The notes below the pieces were generated by a model. That model did not search any database, was not told the origin of the DNA, and saw only the letters and a program-made list of their open reading frames with translations. Positions 1 through 9,291 of a stretch of 64,000 nucleotides of DNA are shown piece by piece (the first letter of the stretch is position 1; every line of letters starts with the position of its first letter). A program made the position numbers and the translations under genes. The DNA comes from Candida dubliniensis CD36 (lineage: Eukaryota > Ascomycota > Pichiomycetes > Serinales > Debaryomycetaceae): positions 2,480,001 through 2,544,000 of the forward strand of contig NC_012860.1 in the NCBI RefSeq assembly GCF_000026945.1, in the 5' to 3' direction.

Positions 1-1328
1 CGAGACCAGAATCTGGCTGTCTTATCGGAACCAGCTGTACACAACAAATGACCCAATGGATGGTATTCGACTGCGTGAATTGCCTTTTCATGAGCGTAAG
101 GGATTTTCTGCACGGCATCAATCGTGTTGTTAGTATTGGAAAGATTATTCCCGTTGTTGTTTCTTTTGGGTATAGATTCATTCGAATCGGGAATGTATGA
201 ATCCAACAAGAAGTTGCTTATAGATCCATTATAGGCAGCAGTGGTGACCATTGAGGCATGAATAGGATGCCAGGCAACACATGATAAATCGGTTTCGGAA
301 TCTCTGATAACCAACATATCTTTCATGGTACGCAAATCAAAGATTCGACATGATCGATCTCTTGATACAGAAGCCAACAACCTTGCTGTTCCATTTGGTT
401 GGAATCTTGTTTTGTTAACCGTATGCTTAAACCCATGCAATGTAGAAACACAATTAGCCAGTCGTGGGTCCCACAATTTAACTAAATTATCCTTTGAGCC
501 ACTAACAATCAAACCCAAATTTGGATGCCAATCAGCACTTTTCACTTCCCAATGATGTCCGCTCAAAGTTCTTTCTTCTTTACCATTATTAAAATTCCAT
601 ATTTTAAGTGCTGAATCATCACCACAGGTAAGGAATTTCAGATCATTTGGCGAGAAAGCTATATCTCTAACTCCATTAGCATGGGCAGAAATATTATTAA
701 CGTTATTAAAATTAGGTTGCCAGTACTTAACTGTACCATTCTGATCACCACTCAATAACCATTCATCATGATTGGAATACTTCATTGTTAAAATTGGAGA
801 CTCATGGGCTTGCATAATAGTCTCGAAATTAAACGTCATCCCATTCCATAATGTAAATTCTCCAGAATGTGAAGCAACCAATAATCGTCTCCCCTCAGGA
901 GTCCATTTGACAGTGTTTATCGTATGTTTGACTTTATTCGAAGATAAGTGAACAAATTTTGTTTGTAAATCCAACACAGCCAAATTATTTTTATTATTTC
1001 TTCGATTCAAATTGAATGATGAGCTATATGCCAATGAAGGCAATAAATCAATTAAATATGACGATTCCGGTCGTATCGTTCCAATAGCTTGTTGCGATCT
1101 ATTAGTTAACCCTAATGATTTCTCAATATACCATCGTCCCATATTGTTCCCATGATCAGTGATTCTTCTATAGGCTTGTTTCTTTTCCTGACTTGCCAAT
1201 TGTTGTTCAATGTTTTGTTGATACGCCAAATATTTATCTTGCAGTTTATGATCCCTTGGCTTGCCTATTCGTCCATTGGAGCCATCATTACGAGAGCGAT
1301 GGTCGTGATTATTATGAGATCTATACAT
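1..1328 (-). CDS. PFS2: PFS2, WD40 subunit of the cleavage and polyadenylation factor (C-terminus beyond window)
   Basis: The minus strand reads from an ATG at 1328 ([14 protein letters not shown]) without a stop to the window edge, giving about 442 codons that end in an open WD40 blade ([10 protein letters not shown]). Several WD repeats are visible, including [29 protein letters not shown] and [14 protein letters not shown]. The conserved stretch before the propeller ([19 protein letters not shown]) is typical of Pfs2/WDR33. In this family the propeller organises the polyadenylation module of CPF and takes part in AAUAAA recognition in nuclear pre-mRNA 3' processing. It is divergent from ADI1, and the shared upstream region has a TCACGTGA box. 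The C-terminal tail lies outside the window, so completeness cannot be judged. Confidence 0.9.
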   Translation of the reverse strand, partial: MYRSHNNHDHRSRNDGSNGRIGKPRDHKLQDKYLAYQQNIEQQLASQEKKQAYRRITDHGNNMGRWYIEKSLGLTNRSQQAIGTIRPESSYLIDLLPSLAYSSSFNLNRRNNKNNLAVLDLQTKFVHLSSNKVKHTINTVKWTPEGRRLLVASHSGEFTLWNGMTFNFETIMQAHESPILTMKYSNHDEWLLSGDQNGTVKYWQPNFNNVNNISAHANGVRDIAFSPNDLKFLTCGDDSALKIWNFNNGKEERTLSGHHWEVKSADWHPNLGLIVSGSKDNLVKLWDPRLANCVSTLHGFKHTVNKTRFQPNGTARLLASVSRDRSCRIFDLRTMKDMLVIRDSETDLSCVAWHPIHASMVTTAAYNGSISNFLLDSYIPDSNESIPKRNNNGNNLSNTNNTIDAVQKIPYAHEKAIHAVEYHPLGHLLCTAGSDKTARFWS

Positions 1329-1850
1329 AGTGTGATAATTGATATTAGTATTATGACGATAATTAGGTGGTTATCTTATTCTTTGAGTTTGGTCTGCAGA
1401 TTTCAAGGTCTTCCAAACATTTTTTTTTTTTCATTTCTCATTTCTCTGTCACAAGCGACTTACCAGTCACGTGACAACACAATCGACCTCTCAGTAATGC
1501 CTCAATGAATGCTAATCTAAGTTTATTGATGAACAGATTTCAGTTTGAATTCCCAATTATTGTTCAGTTGTTCTGGTTGTATAGTATATTTCTTTTCAGA
1601 AACAATTGGAACAATGAGTGGAGAAGAAAGGAAACGGGAATCACCAGGATCCACAGTTTATATGGCTCTTACATTTGCCTAACAATTAATTTGTCACATT
1701 TTCTTTGGTGATTTGCAATCTGAGCACATGGCTCTATTATTATGTTCCCCCACCCAAAAAAAAAAAAATCGAAAGAGAAAATGAAACCCTCCATATTATA
1801 CCAACTATTCAACATACCAATATCTATAACTATTCAAGTACTTAAATAAA
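1329..1850. other. Divergent intergenic region PFS2/ADI1
   Basis: About 520 bases between two divergent starts. It holds a palindromic E-box and short A/T tracts near 1422-1431 and 1757-1768. Short open frames here lack conserved features, and I see no further gene. Confidence 0.6.
1467..1474. promoter_or_regulatory. TCACGTGA palindromic E-box (Cbf1-type)
   Basis: A perfect TCACGTGA lies about 380 bases upstream of ADI1 and 140 upstream of PFS2. CACGTG with this flank is the known Cbf1 core. Cbf1 regulates sulphur-amino-acid genes, which suits ADI1 as a methionine-salvage enzyme. The link to regulation is inference. Confidence 0.5.
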
Positions 1851-2387
1851 ATGGTTGAAGTTTATTTTCACGACAACAAAGACACACTTGAAAACTTTAC
1901 TGAAGATCATAATTCAGGAGAACCAGTCAGTTTTGAACAACTAGCTGAAATTGGTGTAATTTACAAATATATCACTACTCAAGAAGAATTGGATGCATTA
2001 GCCACTGAAAGAGAATATAAGAATAGAGATGTTGTTACTTTAAATTTACAGGCTTTCAATAATGACATTGATGCTTATAATGCCAAAATGCAACAGTTTT
2101 ACAAAGAACATTATCACGAAGATGAAGAAATTAGATATATCGCTGAAGGAGAAGGTTATTTTGACGTTAGAGACAAACAAGATCGTTGGATTAGAGCTAA
2201 ATTATCACCATACGACTTGTTGATTTTGCCAGCGGGAATTTACCACCGGTTCACATTAACTAATGCTGCAAAATACGTCAAAGCAGTTAGATTATTCAAA
2301 GATGAACCTAAATGGGAAGCTATCAATAGAGACACGGGAAGAAACACTGAAGCTCGTGAAGTCTATGCTAAGACTATTGCAGTATAG
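1851..2387 (+). CDS. ADI1: ADI1, acireductone dioxygenase of the methionine salvage pathway
   Basis: 178 codons starting at an ATG in a good yeast context (AAAATGG). The cupin metal-binding set of the ARD family is intact: H87 and H89 in EHYHEDEE, E93, and H132 in PAGIYHRF, followed by the conserved KAVRLFKDEPKW segment. The enzyme oxidises the acireductone intermediate to the keto acid precursor of methionine plus formate in the Fe-bound form, recycling methylthioadenosine. Length matches the family (about 180 residues). It is followed within about 100 bases by the convergent GIM4. A Cbf1-type box upstream is compatible with sulphur regulation. Confidence 0.95.
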   Translation: MVEVYFHDNKDTLENFTEDHNSGEPVSFEQLAEIGVIYKYITTQEELDALATEREYKNRDVVTLNLQAFNNDIDAYNAKMQQFYKEHYHEDEEIRYIAEGEGYFDVRDKQDRWIRAKLSPYDLLILPAGIYHRFTLTNAAKYVKAVRLFKDEPKWEAINRDTGRNTEAREVYAKTIAV

Positions 2388-2493
2388 TGTAATGATTATA
2401 TGTGTTGTTTTAGTTCTCCCTCTCTTCTTTTTTTGTTTTCAATATCTATATTGTTATTTATTATAAATTATTGTTATGAAACAACCTATGAAA

Positions 2494-2868
2494 TTAACCT
2501 TTGACAATTTTGATTTTATTTGTAGTTATCCAACTTTCCAATTTTTTCCTATTATCAGTCAACTCTTTGTTTAGTCTTTCACGTTCGTTTTTCAATTGAG
2601 TGATTTCTCCATTCAAAATTTTGATCACCTCATCAATACTTTTTTCAACCAATACTCCACCTATCATTTTGAAACATTTACGGCCCTCTCTTTTCTCAGG
2701 AGAAATTGATGTTAATGATTGATCCACTATAAGATGCTCCTGTAATTGCGATGATATGGTACTCAATTGGGAGTCTAGTTCCGCTATTAATTCTTGGTAT
2801 CTGTTATATTCTTGTTGTAAGATTTGTGACTTTTGTTCGTCTGTTCCTGTAGCTTTTGGTGTCGACAT
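2494..2868 (-). CDS. GIM4: GIM4, prefoldin subunit 2
   Basis: 124 residues, all-alpha with two long heptad-like stretches (about 15-50 and 80-118) joined by the prefoldin beta-hairpin signature KCFKMIGGVLVEKSIDEV. This is the arrangement of a beta-class prefoldin subunit, and the hairpin wording is typical of subunit 2 (Gim4/PFDN2). Prefoldin is the cytosolic hexamer that delivers unfolded actin and tubulin to the TRiC chaperonin. It is slightly longer than the S. cerevisiae protein because of a short N-terminal extension (MSTPKATGTDEQ). The gene ends 106 bases from the convergent ADI1 stop. Confidence 0.9.
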   Translation of the reverse strand: MSTPKATGTDEQKSQILQQEYNRYQELIAELDSQLSTISSQLQEHLIVDQSLTSISPEKREGRKCFKMIGGVLVEKSIDEVIKILNGEITQLKNERERLNKELTDNRKKLESWITTNKIKIVKG

Positions 2869-3203
2869 TGGGGAGATGGCTATCTTGTAAGAGTACTATT
2901 GATATTTGCTAGATCAAAAATGTATAAATGCTGTTTGTTTTTTTGTAACACACTCTTTTTTTTTTCAAGTTGTTAGTTCACCAAAAATTTTTCTACCAGT
3001 ATCTTTGCCAACTCTACACTACATTTATTGATTCAATAGCTAGTTCCAAAAAAAAAAAACATACAATGATACAAACAGTCTACACAGTAGCCCGGAAAGC
3101 ATTGATAATATCTAGAAGAAAATTTGAATATACTAATTGAAAATAGACAAAGAGAAAAAAAAAAAACAAACAAAGGAATTCAAACAAATAAAAGCAGATA
3201 AAA
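2869..3203. other. Intergenic, GIM4 upstream and GVP36-like downstream
   Basis: 335 bases with several poly(A) and poly(T) tracts, serving as promoter of GIM4 and 3' region of the next gene. I see no additional gene. Confidence 0.6.
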
Positions 3204-4232
3204 TCAATCATCCTCTTCTTCTTCACCAGTAGTTGGAATCTTGTTTAAATTATCCAATAATTCCTTTAATTTCTTAGCACCAACTTCAAAATAATCTTTT
3301 TGAGCAGCAACTAATACTTTCAACAAATCAATGTTTTTAGAAGGTTTCAACAACTTTTTCATTTCCAAAACAGCCACCTCAGTAGCACTAACAAACCCAT
3401 CTTCTTTAGCAATTAAATCTTCATTTTCCGGATCCAGTTTTTCATATTTGCTTCTTAATAAATCAAACTCGCCTCTAGTTGAATACACTTTTTTACGCAA
3501 CTCATTTACTTTAATAAAACTTTCATTCAATGTTTTAATTAATTCCGCATTCAATTCAGACATAATCTTCTTATCTTGATCTAATCTGGCAACAGCAATT
3601 TCTTGATAAGTTGAAGAAACTTGTAAAAGAGCAAACGATAATGGGTGCTCTGAAGATTTCAATTCGTCGCTATGCTTAGAACATATTTCAGATAAATGAC
3701 CAAACAAAGTTTTTGGCAATTGTGGTGAAGTAGGTTGAATACTCACTACCCCTGATTCGTCTTTTGATTCAACATCAACATCTTGTCCAAGTAACACCTT
3801 TTCCAATTCTTGAGGAGAAGAAACGTTTTTCAATTGGTTAAATTTCTGTCCAATCAAACCGCTGACGTTGGCGTCCTTTATCTTGTTGATGGCATAGTTA
3901 CCAGGCGGATAATCATAACTGACTTTACCATAAGTTTCATTGGTAGTTTGAATCAAATCTGTGTACAATTTCAACAACAAATCACAATTGGATTCTAATT
4001 GCAAATACTCTTGTGGCAATTCACTAACATCGATATTGTCTGCTGTATTATTGGCTAAATGCTCCAAGTGTTTCAATTGCTCTGAAATCAATTGTGTGGT
4101 CTTACTGGTGTATGGTTGAATTGATTTGCTCAATTGATCACTGGTCTTGGTGAAAGACTCTTTGACTTGATCGACCGTTGGTAACGATTCTTGAATTGAT
4201 TTGAAATCAAATGATGGGAACTTAAATGACAT
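3204..4232 (-). CDS. GVP36: GVP36-like BAR-domain membrane protein
   Basis: 342 residues. The N-terminus (MSFKFPSFDFKSIQESLP) and the block DVSELPQEYLQLESNCDLLLKL with a following SYDYPPG resemble S. cerevisiae Gvp36. The remainder is a long helical BAR-type region (about 60-320) with ALLQVSSTYQEIAVARLDQDKKI and a very acidic end (EEEEDD). Gvp36 family proteins bind curved Golgi and endocytic membranes and affect vesicle trafficking and vacuole integrity. The length is close to the yeast protein (326). It shares a divergent upstream region with PRP38. The BAR fold is inferred from family resemblance and helical content. Confidence 0.8.
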   Translation of the reverse strand: MSFKFPSFDFKSIQESLPTVDQVKESFTKTSDQLSKSIQPYTSKTTQLISEQLKHLEHLANNTADNIDVSELPQEYLQLESNCDLLLKLYTDLIQTTNETYGKVSYDYPPGNYAINKIKDANVSGLIGQKFNQLKNVSSPQELEKVLLGQDVDVESKDESGVVSIQPTSPQLPKTLFGHLSEICSKHSDELKSSEHPLSFALLQVSSTYQEIAVARLDQDKKIMSELNAELIKTLNESFIKVNELRKKVYSTRGEFDLLRSKYEKLDPENEDLIAKEDGFVSATEVAVLEMKKLLKPSKNIDLLKVLVAAQKDYFEVGAKKLKELLDNLNKIPTTGEEEEDD

Positions 4233-4964
4233 TACTGAATAACTCTACCAAAAAAAAAAAAATAATACAGAAGGTGAATTTGTTTGTACTTTTATCAAAA
4301 AAAAAAAAAATAAAAAAATTACTAGGTTATTTATAGATTAGTATTTATATATAGGAGAAGCAAAAAAAAAAAAGAGAACCACCAAGTTCAATATTTATTA
4401 TTGTCAACAGAAAAATGTATTGTAGTGTCAAATTTCATTCAAACTAATCATGCGGAAGCACAAGACTCGAAAATTCAACTATTGATAATACGATTAAAGC
4501 GACATTTCGTCGAGCTTTATTGTGGCTTTTGTGTGTCGTTCTTTTTTGTTTTGGAGATGGAGGGACGAGGCAATGGCAGTTAGCAGGTAAACAGAATTAC
4601 TTCTTTGTATACTATTATCTCTTTGTTTATCAGTTTATTTGTGAGGCAAATTGGTCTCGGGTAGTTATTAATTGATTGTGATCATACGATTGCAATTTGA
4701 AAAATCACACAGAATTTTTGTAGATTTTTATCTATTTATACAAGTAAACAATAAAGTAATCCACGTTATCTACACTATATATATATACCAGTGTTGTGTT
4801 TCGAGAAATTTGTTTGAACCGTGTCATCAGAAACTGGGATTGCAAGATCTTGTTTTCGGAGATTTTTTTTTTTTTTTTCACCACCAAAAAATAAACAGAG
4901 CTTATATTGTAAACCTGGTTTAAGATCATCTTCAAGAACAACAGTTTTTTCTGTTACCAGAGCA
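4233..4964. other. Divergent intergenic region GVP36-like/PRP38
   Basis: About 730 bases with multiple poly(A) tracts near 4250-4375 and a poly(T) tract at 4865-4880. Overlapping short frames here lack conservation, and no RNA gene was recognised. Confidence 0.55.
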
Positions 4965-5642
4965 ATGGCCGAAACCACAATACCTTATTACAAGAAGCAG
5001 GCATCGTACCAAGATAAAAGGTATACTATAAACAAGTCCAATCTCATTGAACCGATTATTCGACATCGGATACAGGATTCATTATTTTACAAACAATATT
5101 TATACTTGAGTAATGAAGCCACATTACTACCGATTATTATAGAACATGTGCATTATATTGGAGGCACGGACTCTTCAAACAGACCAAGCACTTTTATATC
5201 GTGTTTGTTCAGAATGCTAGAACTTGAACCAAGTAAAGAGATAATCAAAACATATTTGACCCAGCTCGACTTCAATGAGTTCAAGTACCTAACGGCATTG
5301 ACGTTGATTTACATCCGCTTAACATATCCAAGTCAAGAAGTATACTCCATATTTGATCAATATTTTCAAGATTTCCGGAAGTTACGAATAAAGTTAAAAA
5401 CCCCAATATTTGACTCACAGAAATTACCTATTCATTATAAACTTACTTTTCTTGATGAATGGGTGGATGCATTATTGGTGAATGAACGAGTGATTGATTT
5501 GATATTACCCCGATTAATACCGAGAACAATTCTTGTTGAGCGTGGCCAACTTGCACCAAGACAATATTACATTGACATCAGTGACGAAGAAGAGAACGAT
5601 ACCAAGGAAGAAGAAGATAATTATGAAAGTGATAGTGATTAA
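4965..5642 (+). CDS. PRP38: PRP38, U4/U6.U5 tri-snRNP splicing factor
   Basis: 225 residues from the ATG at 4965 (MAETTIPYYKKQASYQDK). An in-frame extension reaches 4821 but begins with a non-conserved, phenylalanine-rich run. The PRP38 core is clear: NLIEPIIRHRIQDSLFYKQY, the YIGGT segment, FKYLTALTLIYIRLT, and LDEWVDALLVNERVIDLILPRL, with an acidic tail (DISDEEEND). Prp38 acts in the nucleus at spliceosome activation, when U4/U6 is unwound. The length is near the yeast protein (242). The stop precedes the start of the next gene by only 305 bases, most of which may be an intron. Confidence 0.92.
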   Translation: MAETTIPYYKKQASYQDKRYTINKSNLIEPIIRHRIQDSLFYKQYLYLSNEATLLPIIIEHVHYIGGTDSSNRPSTFISCLFRMLELEPSKEIIKTYLTQLDFNEFKYLTALTLIYIRLTYPSQEVYSIFDQYFQDFRKLRIKLKTPIFDSQKLPIHYKLTFLDEWVDALLVNERVIDLILPRLIPRTILVERGQLAPRQYYIDISDEEENDTKEEEDNYESDSD

Positions 5643-5672
5643 GGGATGTTGTTGTTTGTTTTTCTCATCTAC

Positions 5673-5889
5673 GTATGTTGTATATATACATTTTGTTTAA
5701 GAGCAAAATATCAAGGGGCCTAAATAATTTTCTTGAGGGGATAGGGAGGGATTGTTCTATGCGGGTATCGCCCTATCATGTAGAGTTTCTTTTACATACT
5801 AACAAACAAATAACCAAGCAAAACAACGACACCAAAAAAAAAATATTTCGTTATATAATGTTGAACTATTTTTTTTTCTTCTTTTGCAG
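5673..5889 (+). other. Probable 5'-UTR intron of the THI74-like gene
   Basis: A perfect 5' splice site GTATGT (5673-5678), a perfect branch sequence TACTAAC (5797-5803) and a pyrimidine-rich CAG acceptor (5887-5889) occur in order, 58 bases before the ATG at 5948. Neither flanking reading frame needs the splice, so it would lie in the leader of the transporter gene. A spliced leader would carry a short upstream frame starting MLLFVFLIY. The signals are seen directly; splicing is inferred. Confidence 0.5.
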
Positions 5890-5947
5890 GGACAATTTCA
5901 CTTTTTCTTTTTCAGATTTTGATAATACACTTAGCATTTGATACACT

Positions 5948-7417
5948 ATGGCTATTACAAACTTGCTAGAAAGTCAGGATACCCATTCAGAAGCTAGTTT
6001 GCACGCGGTTTCGAAAACCAAAATCTTATTTATAGTGATATTATTCATTGTATCGTTAACACTGTTTGTTTTCCAAACTGAATTCACATCACAGGCATAC
6101 AAGTTGAAATTTCTGGAACCAGTAGTGTTACTAGCTGTCACTCATGGTTCGTGGTGGCTATTATGGCCTATTCAAGTTATTTTTGTGTCGCTTTGGAGGA
6201 CGACACGAAAGATGAAGCAAACAGACAAAGAGGCAACCATAAGCAATACTGTTGGATCAGGTATTCAATATCAGCGCTTAAATTCTAACTCAGGATTATT
6301 GGAAAACGAGGGTGTTCCAACTGAACAACAAAATCAATTACAGATCCCATTGCACCAGATCAACTACTTTACCTACTTTAAAAAATGCATAGTGAAGCAA
6401 TTCCATAATGTTTATCACACGTCGATATTGATTTACCAGTCAAATGTGAAAGGAGATAGATCAACCACTCATTTGAATCAACTTATTGACGAGAATCCAC
6501 ACATCTCAAATTCTAGTTCAATTCGTGAATGTATTAAAACATTCATTGCTACTCCATCCATTAGATATGTCATTATCAAGGCATTGATCATTACGGTGGT
6601 ATTAACCTTTGCTGGATTTACCTGGTATGGAGCAATGTCCATGACGTATCCTTCAGATGTTACTGCTATTTACAATTGTTCAGCATTCACAGCGTATGCG
6701 TTTGCAATACCATTATTGAACGAGAAGTTTTCATGGTTGAAGGCAAGTTCTGTCATCATAGCTCTTTCAGGGGTGTTTATCGTTGCATACTCAGGAGATG
6801 ATAGTAAAGACCAACCAAAGGAAGAGAATCCTTATCCCTTACGATTCTGGGGAAACTTACTTATATTAACAGGAGCTATACTTTACGGTTATTATGAAGT
6901 TTTATATAAAAAATATCTTTGCATACCAGAACATTTATCAAAAATCATCACACCAAGACGTCAACTGACATTTGCAAATTTTGTCATGGGATTTTTTGGA
7001 ATATATACTTTGACTATTCTTGTTGCAATTTTGATATTTGCAGAGGTATTCCATATTCATCATTTCAACCTATTTGACTATGGTGAAAATACTACCACCA
7101 TTTGGCTATACATTTCCGGATCTATTGTAAGCAATTTATTGTTCAGTGCTTCATTTTTATCTTTGATGGCATTGACAAGCCCAGTTTTATCATCTGTTAG
7201 TTCTTTGTTGACGATCTTTTTGATTGGGTTGGTGGAATGGTGGATTTTTGGAAACAAGTTGGGGTTCCAACAATTAGTGGGTGACTTGTTTGTAATTATA
7301 GGATTTGTCATGTTGACGATAGCATCATGGAAGGAAATCAGTGAAGGTAATGAGGATGATGAAGTGGATGCGGTAAGTACTTATTCATTTGCATTAAGTA
7401 CAGAAGAAAACCATTAA
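5948..7417 (+). CDS. THI74-like drug/metabolite transporter (DMT superfamily)
   Basis: 489 residues with about ten hydrophobic membrane segments. One lies at roughly 25-45, a second at 55-75, then a hydrophilic loop (about 80-205), followed by a cluster of segments from about 210 to 460. DMT-type features include TWYGAMSMTYPSDVTAIYNC, LSGVFIVAYSGDD and LTGAILYGYYEVLYKKY. The closest relatives I recognise are the fungal Thi74/YML018C proteins, vacuolar or mitochondrial-type carriers of unproven substrate. The C-terminus is acidic (EGNEDDEVD). It has one visible CTG codon (6113-6115), expected to read as Ser. No TPP riboswitch was seen in the leader, so thiamine control is not supported. Confidence 0.75.
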   Translation: MAITNLLESQDTHSEASLHAVSKTKILFIVILFIVSLTLFVFQTEFTSQAYKLKFLEPVVLLAVTHGSWWLLWPIQVIFVSLWRTTRKMKQTDKEATISNTVGSGIQYQRLNSNSGLLENEGVPTEQQNQLQIPLHQINYFTYFKKCIVKQFHNVYHTSILIYQSNVKGDRSTTHLNQLIDENPHISNSSSIRECIKTFIATPSIRYVIIKALIITVVLTFAGFTWYGAMSMTYPSDVTAIYNCSAFTAYAFAIPLLNEKFSWLKASSVIIALSGVFIVAYSGDDSKDQPKEENPYPLRFWGNLLILTGAILYGYYEVLYKKYLCIPEHLSKIITPRRQLTFANFVMGFFGIYTLTILVAILIFAEVFHIHHFNLFDYGENTTTIWLYISGSIVSNLLFSASFLSLMALTSPVLSSVSSLLTIFLIGLVEWWIFGNKLGFQQLVGDLFVIIGFVMLTIASWKEISEGNEDDEVDAVSTYSFALSTEENH

Positions 7418-7742
7418 AACCTTCAAACAAATAATTTGTTTAGATTAGTTAGACTTTATTTTTGTAGCGACTTATATATATGCATTATTATTCATTGGAA
7501 ACAATTTCATATTAACATTTTATATTAATGTTTGCCAAGGTTATTGCCATCCCTGGGTGTTCCGCATCCAAAATATTTGCGGTGCAAAAAAAAAGGCAAA
7601 ACCCGCAAAAAATAACAGAACACAATATTTGCCATTGAAGAAATAAACCTAACGGACTTACTCACAAAGCTCATTGCATTGGTTTTACTTTGATTTCATT
7701 CTTCAGTCATATCTAATAAAAGACACACATATTACACACAAC
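7418..7742. other. Intergenic THI74-like/NAS2
   Basis: 325 bases of 3' region and NAS2 promoter with an A-rich stretch at 7585-7615. No other gene was recognised. Confidence 0.55.
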
Positions 7743-8441
7743 ATGACAGTAGATGAGCTGGATATCAATGGTTCTTTTCAAGGTTTAATGAAATCCTTGA
7801 ATTTGGATAATGAACAATTTAAGGAGTATGACGATATCGATTTTGAGTCCCTTAATTTTACACAACTTTCACAGGTCAAACAGGAGATAGAGAGTCAGTT
7901 AAATACATTATTTGATTTATTGAGACACAAGTACAATGCGGATATGGATACTCCATTGGTTACACCAGATGGATTTCCTAGAAGCGATCTTGATGTGGTC
8001 ACTATTCGTTTATTACGAATCCGAATAATTCGATTGAGAAATGACGACAGAAAAGTTATACATTTATTAGATGATAGGATGGTCCAAGAATTTGCTGTCA
8101 GAAGAGAAAATAACAAAAAAATCGAAGAAGAAGAAGAGCTGACTTCATCCTCTACATCAAGATACCAGATACCATTTGCACAAGTGCGAGAAGTGGTCCC
8201 TGGTGGGCCTGCTTTTAATTCAGGATTGAAAGAGGGCGACCAAATAATTGTTTTTGATAATGACATTCATGCTACTAATAATAATAAGTTAGGTAGTTTG
8301 GTGTCAAGAGTACGTTCGAAGCAAAATGAGGAGATTAATCTTGACTTGAAACGAGGCCAAGAGAGGATCACTTTGAAACTAATTCCTTCTGATGATTGGG
8401 ACGGCCAAGGTTTATTAGGATGTCGTTTAATACCTATATAG
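7743..8441 (+). CDS. NAS2: NAS2, proteasome regulatory-particle assembly chaperone (PDZ)
   Basis: 232 residues from ATG 7743 (MTVDELDINGS). The N-terminal helical domain contains QVKQEIESQLNTLFDLL and the hallmark DGFPRSDLDVVTIRLLRIRI. The C-terminal PDZ-like domain (about 140-230) has VVPGGPAFNSGLKEGDQII and ITLKLIPSDDWDGQGLLGC. In this family (p27/PSMD9) the PDZ domain holds the C-terminus of the Rpt5 ATPase during base assembly of the 26S proteasome. The length matches yeast Nas2 (220). The stop lies 27 bases from the convergent URM1 stop. Confidence 0.93.
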   Translation: MTVDELDINGSFQGLMKSLNLDNEQFKEYDDIDFESLNFTQLSQVKQEIESQLNTLFDLLRHKYNADMDTPLVTPDGFPRSDLDVVTIRLLRIRIIRLRNDDRKVIHLLDDRMVQEFAVRRENNKKIEEEEELTSSSTSRYQIPFAQVREVVPGGPAFNSGLKEGDQIIVFDNDIHATNNNKLGSLVSRVRSKQNEEINLDLKRGQERITLKLIPSDDWDGQGLLGCRLIPI

Positions 8442-8468
8442 TAATGTGATATATATAACACTATACTT

Positions 8469-8774
8469 TTAACCTCCATGCAATGTACTAGTAAAAGTAA
8501 ATACATCTCCACTTTCAATTACATATTCCTCCATTCCTTCTAATTCCCAATCAGTGTCATTAATCAAAACCAAAATCCCTGGTCTCACTGTTCCGTCTTC
8601 TATAAATACAGGAATATCCTTGGGGTCCGATATTATATTCTTGGTGATGTAAGTTATCAAATCAGCAACTGTAGCTTCACCTTCCTCAAATGGTATAACA
8701 CACTTGTGTTCTCTTACAGAATTCGATATTATGTCCAAGCCTCCTAAAAATTCAACTTTGATTTTGACTGCCAT
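8469..8774 (-). CDS. URM1: URM1, ubiquitin-related modifier and sulphur carrier
   Basis: 101 residues ending in a Gly-Gly (positions 100-101), with the Urm1 motifs [23 protein letters not shown] and [15 protein letters not shown]. The GG end is used directly, without processing, for adenylation and thiocarboxylation by Uba4. Urm1 then donates sulphur for 2-thiolation of wobble uridine in cytosolic tRNAs and can be conjugated to proteins under oxidative stress. The length is the family norm. It is convergent with NAS2 and divergent from WBP1. Confidence 0.96.
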   Translation of the reverse strand: MAVKIKVEFLGGLDIISNSVREHKCVIPFEEGEATVADLITYITKNIISDPKDIPVFIEDGTVRPGILVLINDTDWELEGMEEYVIESGDVFTFTSTLHGG

Positions 8775-9291
8775 TTCTCTTTCTTCTATAATAAAGGGTA
8801 GTATCTGGTTGTATTAGCGGATGAGCTCACGAGTGTTAAAACTCGATTTTTTTTTTTTTTGGTCCATCGTTCTTCTTGTCTCGATCTAAGAAGTGGAAGC
8901 AAAGACTACATCAATTGTGACATATACTGATTTTTTTTTTTTTTCACTTAACCCATAGATAAACGTAAACTTTGATCATCTTTGAATAGTTCTAAAGATA
9001 TTCGTTGGTTTTTTATCACCCCTGTAGCCATTATCACAATAGTATAAGCTAAGTATTCAGTTATATTTGCGGACTGCACATAATTATAAGCGTGGCCAAA
9101 GTTCTCTAAGAAATATATTTGGAGACACGTAGTATAAGTGACAGAATAACTGAGAGAATTTTAGTTTTCGTGGGAAACCAAACGAAAAAAAAAAAAAGAA
9201 AAGCCAGGAAAGGGAACGCCAAATAAGTGAAAAACCCAACCCTCTACTTCTATATTCAACATTTGGTACTTCATTGAACTTTGCCACAATC
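8775..9291. other. Divergent intergenic region URM1/WBP1
   Basis: About 515 bases with poly(T) tracts near 8849 and 8932 and poly(A) at 9186-9197. No further gene was recognised. Confidence 0.55.

Noticed and set aside
4821..4964. N-terminal extension of PRP38
   Set aside because: It is phenylalanine-rich from a poly(T) tract, whereas family similarity begins at the ATG at 4965.
5673..5889. TPP riboswitch in the leader intron of the THI74-like gene
   Set aside because: The CUGAGA and other conserved core segments of the thiamine aptamer are absent.
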